DNA from: Zygnema cylindricum | Lineage: Eukaryota > Streptophyta > Zygnematophyceae > Zygnematales > Zygnemataceae | Length of the DNA: 24,331 nt | Reading direction: 5' to 3' | Assembly (NCBI GenBank): GCA_037447655.1 | Contig: JBBHKE010000361.1 | Span: 1 to 24,331 of the forward strand | Part shown: positions 17,276 to 24,331 of the stretch, piece after piece | Numbering within the stretch: the stretch's first letter is position 1 | How the letters are laid out: each line of letters begins with the position of its first letter | Translations under genes and position numbers: made by a program | Notes under the pieces: generated by a model | What the model was told of the DNA's origin: nothing | The model's input: the letters and a program-made list of their open reading frames with translations, nothing else | The model's database searches: none

Positions 17276-19888
17276 CTAAAGGCTTCTTCTATTGTGACCT
17301 GTTCCATCATGCTGGCAGATAATAGAGCAGTTTTGCAGCTTCACAATTTCGCAGCGTTGCAGCTTTGCAGCTTCGCAGTGTCGCAGCCTGCTGCTTTGCC
17401 TTTTTCCCCCCGGAAAATCTGAGGCTGAAATTGTTGGATCCGTAGGTTGCCGCCGAGGAGGAGGTGGTGGAGGAGGAGGATGATTCTCCACAAGGGGACC
17501 AGCCGGAGGGTCCAAAGTGGGACTAGAAGAAGCGAGAGGAACACTTTCAAAAATAACATATTCTTTGATTTTGGAATCTTTTTCAAAATCTGTCATACCA
17601 AAAACATCTACCGATCTGCTCTCTTCTTTAACCTGAATATTTCTAGCAGTCTGAAGAGTATTCCTATCCCTATTAAATTTTCTATAGCCCACGGATTCAT
17701 CATCATAACCCATAAAAATTCCTGGAATCGATTTTAGACTAAGCTTAGAAATAGGGAGATTATCCAAAATAAAACATTTACTCCCAAAAACTCGGAAGTG
17801 ACTAACATTCAGTTTTCTTCCGGTCCACACTTCATATGGTGTTTTCCCTTTTACTGCTCTAGTCTCTATTCTATTTCTAATATACGACGCACACGAGAAA
17901 GCTTCACCCCAAAATTTGAAATCTATTCCTTTATCTAGTAACATAGATTTTGCACTTTCTGTTAGAGTTCGGTTGAGTCTTTCGGATACTCCATTCTGTT
18001 CCGGAGTATAAGGAACTGTAAATTGCCGAGAAATGCCATTGTCTTTTAAGTATTCAGAAAATAAATGAGAAATATATTCCCCTCCGTTGTCGGACCGAAG
18101 GGAAAGGATCGGTTTCCCATGAAGTTTTTCGGCCCATACCCAAAAATGCTTCAAGTGAGTGAGCACTTCACTCTTTTCTTTCATAAAGTTAACTTTGCTA
18201 TATCTTGAGAAGTGATCCGTAAAAGTGACCAAAAACATGTTGCCACTGAGTGAAGGAACTTTTGATGGCCCCCACACATCCGAATGAATAATTTGCAGCA
18301 AATCCGTTGCCCGGTTATCCGCTGTCTGAGGTAGTGGCAGCTTATGAAGTTTTCCCAAAGCACATCCATCACATAAATGGGAATCTGTTTGTCCTAATTT
18401 AACACCATCTATCATATTTTGCTTTACCATATTATCAAGCCTTTCATGATGAACATGACCGAGCCTCTTATGCCACAAAACATTTTCTGGAAGGACACTA
18501 GAGTATGCAAAGTCAATTTCATTAGCCAAGTCCATCTGGTACAACAAGTTTGGGCCTCTAGTTCCAACCAAAGCTACCTTCCCATCTTTGCTTACTACCT
18601 TTTTCCCATTCTTTTGTAAAATTTCAAAACCTTTCATTTCTGCTACCGAAGTGGAAAACAATTTTTTTGTAAACTTTGGGATATAGAGAACATCATGCAA
18701 GGTTCTCTTTACAATCTGACCATTGATGTCACATGCTAACTCCACGCTTCCCTTTGCCGTAGCCTCCACACCGCTGTCATCCGCGTAATAAATGCGACGA
18801 GTGGGAATTGGAGTAAGCGTTTTGAAGTAAGCCCGGTTGCCGCACATGTGGGAGGAGCATCCGGAGTCCATAATCCATCCGTTCTCTCGAGGTCCCTCCA
18901 TGAGATCTTTTGCAAGAGCAAAGAACTCGTCATCATCCGATTGCAGAAATCTGACCACATCTTTCTTTTCTTCCGGTGGTTCATCTTGTGACGTCTCATC
19001 AAATGCAAGGAATGCCGCATTTTTAATCGGCATTTTTGATGTTGGAAATTTTGGTGATGAATCCTCCGATCGCACCCTCCATCCCGCGCGATAAATTCCT
19101 GTTTCACACGCTTTTATAAATGCCGGACACAGCCGGAAAACATGACCTTGACCAAAGCAATAGACACACCTATCATATTGCCTATAATTCTGATTGGGGG
19201 TAAAGTTTCTGTTTCCAGAAAAACCAACCGGCTTATATGTCTGTGCATTGTAAGCAACCACTGATTGACCACCATTTAATGCTATCTGAGTTGCCTCTTC
19301 GTCTAGGATATAAGCCTGAGCGACTGCTATATTCCATTTACTCTTCTCTAACCGTCTTAGCTGCTCCGCTGCTCCTCTATATTCAATAGGAAGCCCTCTC
19401 ACTAGAATCATAGCTTGATGATAAGGAGGAAAACTCCCCTCGGAACATGCATTCTCCGATAATAGAAGTTTCAAGCCATTACAATATGAGTTCATGTCAC
19501 CCCCAGTATATTTACAGTCCCAAATTTTTCCAGCAGTGACAACCTCATTCTGCTCACTAGCTAAGACATAAGATTCACTCAAGGCCTTCCATATTTCAGA
19601 TGCCGTAGAAATATTGATATATGTCATGTGAAGATCTTCTGACAAAAGTAACTTCAACACATGCAATGCATCTTCATTTTTCTTTCCAAACTCCGGATCC
19701 GTATCCGGAAGAATACCCGAAATCACATCATATAATTTCACTTGTTTCAAATAAGACTTAGTCAAATCCGCCCAATAAAGATACTTTTGCCCATTAAACA
19801 CCGGGATCCGTGAGGGAGGGCCCGTGACCTGTTGATTTGAGGCAGCTGGTGCCACTGAAGAAGATGAATAAGCACCGGCAGTTGCCAT
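17276..19888 (-). pseudogene. Copia gag-protease-integrase part of the polyprotein
   Basis: One open frame, 886 codons counted from the upstream ATG at 19936; the likely start is 19888 (residue 17). Residue numbers are for the longer version. Gag spans about 17-255. The zinc knuckle CX2CX4HX4C is at C257, C260, H265, C270. The protease motif WIMDSGCSSHM has its Asp at 357. The integrase HHCC is H489, H494, C522, C525, and the catalytic D553, D616, E652 have exact D,D-35-E spacing. A proline run (819-827) and a repetitive segment of CEAAKLQ type close the frame. The frame is lost at about 17276-17330 before reverse transcriptase: the joining segment EQVTIEEA is in a second frame and PEKDQW in a third. 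Confidence 0.93.
17318..17400 (-). repeat. GCTGCAAA-type repeat in the integrase-RT linker
   Basis: Imperfect units of gctgcaa and gctgcgaa encode CEAAKLQ / CEIVKLQ. This low-complexity segment lies where the copia frame is lost and is a plausible source of slippage. Confidence 0.6.
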
Positions 19889-20148
19889 GATAATCAATTG
19901 TGCAAAGAGGAAACTCTCACGAAATCCCACAAACAACCAACTTCACAATGAAGCCCCAAACAAACCAGACACACGCTAAGTCTGAAAATTTGCCACAATA
20001 TAATATATACACCAAAGAACCCACATGCGAAATTTCACAAAGTTCTGCCAAAAGATCACAATGATCTTATAATTCAAACACACCCAAAAAACTGCTTCGC
20101 AGTTTTTTCTACACAACAATCCTACTTTTCCTAAAGTAATCTAAGTCC

Positions 20149-20156
20149 TATATATA
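20149..20156 (-). promoter_or_regulatory. TATA box of the copia 5' LTR
   Basis: TATATATA followed by GGACTTAG on the minus strand, about 260 bp upstream of the gag ATG at 19888. The matching box in the other LTR is at 15041-15048. Position and context fit the U3 promoter. Confidence 0.7.
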
Positions 20157-20608
20157 CAAGTGAGCCTACGGTTGATCACACCGTACTACAACTAGCGTGG
20201 TCAAATGGTACACTACTCTTCATTAACAAAAATCCCACCGTCGAATGCACATAATTATTTCCACCAATCAGACAGCAGCTAGAAATGAAATAGTACGCGG
20301 TTAAAGTTCGTCCGCTGAAATGACGGTACAGTCAATACTTCTCTTCCAAAAATGACGGCGGACTTCGTCCGCTTTCCACGTATACTTTCATCACCGAAGA
20401 TGAACCTCCACGTATAAATTTGGTCCTCAAATGTAACTGTACCTTTTCTTCTAGAACAACCAAACTTGACTTTCTCACGGACCGACATGTGTGCCTAAAG
20501 TGCACCAAATCTGTGTACTCTCTTTCGAGTTACATACTCACTAAATCATGTCCTCGTCAATTTATCTTCACACAAACTGACTCATATTCAGAACACCTTT
20601 CTTGCGCA

Positions 20609-20635
20609 GACTGCTATGACTGCTATGACTGCTAT
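20609..20635 (-). repeat. U3 triplicated 9-mer in the 5' LTR
   Basis: Three exact copies of gactgctat, followed by two copies of gcgcagctgygatrt. Tandem short repeats upstream of a TATA box are a common form of LTR enhancer (inference). Confidence 0.6.
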
Positions 20636-20813
20636 GATCTTTCAGCGCAGCTGTGATATTAGAGCAGCGCAGCTGCGATGTCAGATCAGAGCACCATAGC
20701 AGCATTGCAACAAGTGTAGAGTGCTCAAGGTTTCTAGCTGCGATGTCAGACTTAGCGCAGCATGGCAACATAGCAGCAAGATATAGAGAGAACTTAAGGT
20801 TTCCAAAACAACA

Positions 20814-20818
20814 ACCCG
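20814..20818. repeat. Target site duplication, right copy (ACCCG)
   Basis: ACCCG immediately follows the LTR end CAACA and matches 14717-14721 exactly. Confidence 0.9.
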
Positions 20819-20962
20819 GTGCTTTGCACTTTGGTTGCCAAGGGCCTGTTGTTTTTTGTACAATACACCGCGAATCGTAATTAGAGTAATGAAAAAATTG
20901 AGTACAAAAACTAAAAAAAAAATAGAGCAATGAACGCTAATTTATGTGATAGAGTTATTTCA
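20819..20962. repeat. Transposon terminus of the TA-flanked family
   Basis: CACCGCGAATCGTAATTAG at 20866 follows TA at 20864-20865 and is a left end of the dispersed family. No right end was identified nearby. The rest is AT-rich spacer. Confidence 0.5.
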
Positions 20963-21164
20963 ACTATTGTTGTGCATGTGCATAGAATCGTTAAATGACA
21001 TGCATCACACCAAATTAGCGTTGCCGAAAATGTATGGACCGCAAATATGTATGCTAAAACCAGAGGCAAATATATACCAACAGAAATATTAATGAATCAG
21101 CTCAAGAAAACAAATAAAAGTACAACGACAAGTTTAGTAGGTAAAGAGGGAAAAAGGATGGAAT
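20963..21164. repeat. 202-bp direct repeat, left copy
   Basis: About 90% identical to 21908-22109, offset 945 bp. The shared stretch includes ttaaatgacatgcatcacac, aaatatataccaacagaaat and gtaaagagggaaaaaggatg. The right half is almost unchanged. It may be part of the LTR of the neighbouring Ty3 element or a separate duplication. Confidence 0.85.
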
Positions 21165-21907
21165 TCGGTAAGGGAGAGACAGTCTGGAGGGAAACCTTGC
21201 AGGCTGGCTTGCGCCGGAAGATTAGGTAAGGTCTTTAGTACAAAAAAAAAGAGATCGGAAAAACTCAAAGACAACAGCTAGCAAGAGACTAACGATTCAC
21301 AGTCAGAAATCCTAACTCAACCACTAACATATACTAAATATCCGCCGAAAATTCTAACTGCAACAAAAAGGTTCGACAAATCCCGAGAATGCAGATTGCC
21401 AGAAAGCGATCACTCTCCAATGTTGGATTCCCGTGCTGTAATTTGCAACTAATCTAATGCGGCCACATGGCCTTTATCCTATGTTGTTGCCTATCGTACA
21501 GCTACACTAATCCCTGTATGTCTTTGAGCAAGCAGCTTTCTATGTACAAACACTGCTTGTTTATAGAGGTGGGCGCTACGTGGCCGCCTCGGGAAGCCTT
21601 ACATCTACACCTCGAGGATGAAAACCCTCCTTACGCTACAAAAATAATGCATGAACCTCGAAGGGTTCACGACTTGGACATGTGTCAGGTATGTAATCGT
21701 TTGAGTCCATAATATGTCAAGGTTGGAGCCGTTCGAATTCACGAAATCCGATGCCGTACCGCAATCTGATTTCATGCTGGTAACATGGTACTACCTCAGT
21801 TCCGTGCGTACCTTCAACTGAACACTCCGCCACCGATCTGTATTATTCCTTTATACCCCAATTAGTATAAGAATCAGCAATAATACCCACTGACGTCTTG
21901 CGACATG
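21165..21907. other. Unassigned sequence between the 202-bp repeats
   Basis: 743 bp without a recognised gene. The 81-codon frame at 21467-21712 has no known domain. The sequence could be Ty3 LTR or target DNA. Confidence 0.3.
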
Positions 21908-22109
21908 ACAGCTGTCGTGCATGTGCTTGCAATCATTAAATGACATGCATCACACCCAATTAGCGTTGCCGGAAATGTATGGACCGCACATATATACGCT
22001 AAAACTAGAGGCAAATATATACCAACAGAAATATTAATGAATCAGCTCAAGAAAACAAATAAAAGTACAACGACAAGTTTAGTAGGTAAAGAGGGAAAAA
22101 GGATGGAAT
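21908..22109. repeat. 202-bp direct repeat, right copy
   Basis: Matches 20963-21164 and ends exactly at the C-run (22110-22120). On the minus strand that run is a G-tract shortly after the Ty3 integrase stop codon, where a polypurine tract would be expected. The repeat would then lie in the 3' LTR (inference), though no TG start is visible. Confidence 0.7.
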
Positions 22110-22126
22110 CCCCCCCCCCCAGCTCG

Positions 22127-23449
22127 TTAGCCTGCAGGGGAGCTGGGAAGGACAGCCGGTAGGTCGCGACATCCGTGGCAAAACCACTCTTTAGCAATTT
22201 TAGCGTGCAAAGGTGGGACCAAGCACTCTATGTGAAATCCCAGATTGCAATTGTCGCAGAGAAGCATCGTCGTTTTTCCGCCAGACCGCCGACACAACTG
22301 ACACTTTGTGGCCTCGGTAATCGGCATCCGCCACGGATCCATACTGTGGGAGAGATCAGGTAGGTAGCAATGAGCACAAGTTTTTGAATGTTCTCGCAAA
22401 GTCAGCATGTCAGCCCCTTGTAGGCTTAATAATCCATTGGAGTCGATTTTGGTGATCCTCAATATGTGAGACGAGACATCCGTGTCAAGGGTGTCAAATG
22501 TTTTCCAATGCAAATATACATAGTCCCCCACCCGAAAGGGTTTTTGTAGTGGTCGATAACTGCCACTGCGAGTTGTTGCAAACCGTAAAGAGTCGCGATG
22601 TTGAGCAATCTGCAAGTTTTCAAAGGCCATTGAAATTTCCCTAGCAAAAAGCAAAGCGCGATTGGTTAGTTCTTCCAAAAAAAGAGAATCAGACATAAGC
22701 GGCAAAGGAAAACTAGCGGCTTTCTGTATATTTCTATCGAACAGTGGCTGTCAACCAAATAACACATAATAGGGAATGAAATTTGCTAAGTTGGCCTGCA
22801 CAGACATGCAATAACCCATGACAATATAACCCAATGATTCATCCCACACAGTAATTTGTTTCTCCAAGCAATGTTTATGCAAAGCCCGCTTAAAAATTTG
22901 CACCGCCCTCTCGGGCAAACTGTCTGCCTAGGGATGATCTTTACTTGTTCGATGGTGATCGATCAACGCCTCGTCCAGCATTTCCTGAAATTCGCCACGG
23001 AACTCGGTCCCCTGATCCGTAAGGACTTCTGTTGGAGCTCCATATCGGAGGAGCACATGCACCTTGAAAGCGGCGGTGGTGAGTTTGGCAATTTTGTGCA
23101 GGAGGGCCAAAACTTCCACCCATTTGCTGAAATTCTTGATCATAATCATAAGGTATTGCTTGCCCCTTTGCGAGACGGAAAATGGACCTGCCAGATCACA
23201 TAACCACCTGTAGAAGAGACCTCGGATAGGCAAAGGTTGAAGTGTAGTCTGACAATTAGAGAAGGAGGTCCGCAACCGATCACATGTGCCACATCCTTGT
23301 AACACGGCCGCCACGTCTGTCTGCATGCTGAAACTCTGAGACCTCCATAATTCCTCAGAGTGGACAACTTCCAAGAAGCCTGTAGGATAACCTTGACCCC
23401 TTTGTGTTTCAGCAAAAACAACTGCCACCCTGGCAGACAAGAACTCCAA
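22127..23449 (-). pseudogene. Ty3-type integrase with C-terminal PHD finger, decayed
   Basis: One reading frame interrupted by TAG (22928-22930, right after SKDHP) and TGA (22751-22753, after YYVLFG). Seen in order: a damaged HHCC finger ending CGTCDR; the integrase core with DLAGPF (first Asp), VLTDQGTEF (second Asp) and a Glu in LPERAVQIFKR; the YYVLFG-QPLF motif; a C-terminal barrel-like VGDYVYLHW; then a C4HC3 PHD finger (CQLC, LLCDNC, GFHIEC, WFCHGC). PHD fingers bind histone H3 tails in known proteins, so here one may guide integration to chromatin (inference). Gag, protease and reverse transcriptase are absent to the right, so the element is 5'-truncated. The stop at 22127 is followed by an 11-G tract. 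Confidence 0.88.
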
Positions 23450-23472
23450 CCAACTTCACCCCGTGAAGGCAA

Positions 23473-24331
23473 GACTTCCGTGAGTCAATAGCAAAAAGAA
23501 TCTCTGAATTTGCTTCCCTGAGTAGTAAGTTAGGGAGGGTCAAAGTTGACCTTTTGTACAGATGCTCTCTGGGAGAGAGGATCCTATCTCCTAATTTTTC
23601 TAAGTCCTATCTCTCTCACAGACTCTATCTACTGATGTACGGAGCCAATCAAATTACTGTTGCGTACACAAAAGTACAGCTGCCAGTGTACTTTCTGTAC
23701 GGACACTGTACGACATGGCCTAAATGTCGACACGTGGTATGTCCAGATTCGCTCCCTTAATCCTCGGAGATGCCGCGATCCAATGTCATTCCGCCACGTG
23801 TCATCCGATGTGGCGATGACCACAAACTGCCGAAATCCTCTTCCGCGATCTCGGCGTTAATTCCGGCTGTCCCATTAAATTCACATTTAATCGTAGCCGT
23901 AATAAATACATGCGCGATATTCGTTTCATTAAAAGAAATAAATGCGCGGTATTGGTTTCTTATCCGTACTGTAATCCGTACTTTTACATTACTGGATCTA
24001 TGTATCCCGTAAACAGTTACAGTTAAATGAATTATCCTACCTGATAATGTTTAATTAATTATCAAACCATATAGTACGTTGTCAAGCTCGAGTGCTTTTC
24101 AGGCACACTTCTATATTACCAAGGATTTCCGTACCCTTCCTACCCGTACTGTTCTCAGAGTACGGAAAAGTGAGCGCAACCAGCCAGAAGTATTATGGTA
24201 TTTCCTCTACTGAACAAGACGCACTTTGTTTCGTGCCTAACGGAGGCTGGACGACAAAGTTCTACCGTCTGAAAGATCGCAGTTCCGTCACATAGTACTA
24301 GCTTCCACCAGCCCTAGTGGAGGGTACATTG
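23473..24331. other. Right end of window, unassigned
   Basis: No Ty3 reverse transcriptase or other domain is found. Short frames (64-80 codons) overlap on both strands without motifs. A small direct repeat, aataaat-gcgcg-tatt-gtttc, occurs at about 23903-23932 and 23938-23961. Many gtacgga/tccgtac words occur. It may be remnant LTR or another element. Confidence 0.35.

Larger units (their letters stand above)
14722..20813 (-). mobile_element. Ty1/copia LTR retrotransposon, complete but mutated
   Basis: 6092 bp with two 984-bp LTRs (14722-15705, 19830-20813). The LTR ends are TGTTG and CAACA. ACCCG at 14717-14721 and 20814-20818 is a perfect 5-bp TSD. The internal order gag, protease, integrase, reverse transcriptase, RNase H defines Ty1/copia. 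A polypurine tract abuts the 3' LTR. The LTRs differ at about two dozen sites by eye with no gaps, so the insertion is fairly old. The coding region has frameshifts and two in-frame TAG codons, so the copy cannot encode its enzymes intact. Confidence 0.95.
19830..20813 (-). repeat. Copia 5' LTR, containing the gag start codon
   Basis: 984 bp. The gag frame begins at ATG 19888 (MATAGAYSSSS), or at an upstream in-frame ATG at 19936; both lie inside the LTR. After 19 codons from 19888 the frame crosses the LTR end (..AATCAACA then GGTCACGGG). No TGG-type primer-binding site directly follows the LTR end, so the priming site is unclear. Confidence 0.93.

Noticed and set aside
23473-24331. Upstream Ty3 reverse transcriptase
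   Set aside because: None of the usual RT or RNase H motifs could be found in any frame, so the element is taken as truncated.

Overview
This is a nuclear genome window from a streptophyte plant, probably a non-seed plant. The grounds are GT-AG introns, Ty1/copia and Ty3 retroelements of plant type, long-TIR Mutator-like and hAT-like elements, and an F0-synthase gene. That gene is known from prokaryotes, algae and some non-seed plants, and I know of none in seed plants. The species cannot be fixed from the sequence. Only one host gene is recognised; nearly everything else is transposon-derived.

Left (1432-4883, minus strand): a four-exon gene for a CofG-type radical-SAM F0 synthase (5-deazaflavin chromophore and F420 precursor). 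It has an N-terminal extension resembling an organelle transit peptide and an intact CX3CX2C cluster motif. The introns are unusual. Intron 1 holds a 7-bp minisatellite. Intron 2 is largely an extended purine/pyrimidine tract that ends at the 3' splice site. Intron 3 carries extra copies of both neighbouring exon edges with their splice sites, joined by GA/CT microsatellites. The exon 4 reading frame stops where the family would normally continue, so the protein is either C-terminally short or continues beyond the left edge.

Middle (1-1430 and 4900-14700): a thicket of non-autonomous DNA transposons. One superfamily has termini like CACYGTSAATCGYTATTAG and is mostly flanked by TA; at least 15 termini are visible in both orientations. 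They belong to long copies (70-1245, 6786-7285, 8713-10008, and 10011-10143 plus 13259-13658), short MITEs (901-1118, 5109-5325, 7288-7488, 7932-8146) and a 917-bp foldback (5869-6785). One copy was split by an hAT-like element. That element was split by two Mutator-like elements in inverted tandem, the first with a perfect 9-bp target duplication, and the second of these holds a further insertion of about 1 kb. A separate complete hAT-like element with a 16-bp TIR and an 8-bp TSD (one mismatch) lies at 13839-14635.

Right (14722-20813, minus strand): a structurally complete Ty1/copia element of 6092 bp with two 984-bp LTRs, perfect 5-bp TSDs (ACCCG), TGTTG/CAACA ends and a polypurine tract. 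Its gag start codon lies inside the LTR, and no canonical TGG-type primer-binding site follows the LTR. The polyprotein is broken by frameshifts between integrase and reverse transcriptase and by two in-frame TAG codons. Beyond it are a pair of 202-bp direct repeats 945 bp apart and a decayed Ty3-type integrase with a C-terminal PHD finger (22127-23449). The last 0.85 kb holds nothing recognised.

No rRNA, tRNA or CRISPR array was seen. All domain calls rest on reading motifs by eye, and no database search was run.
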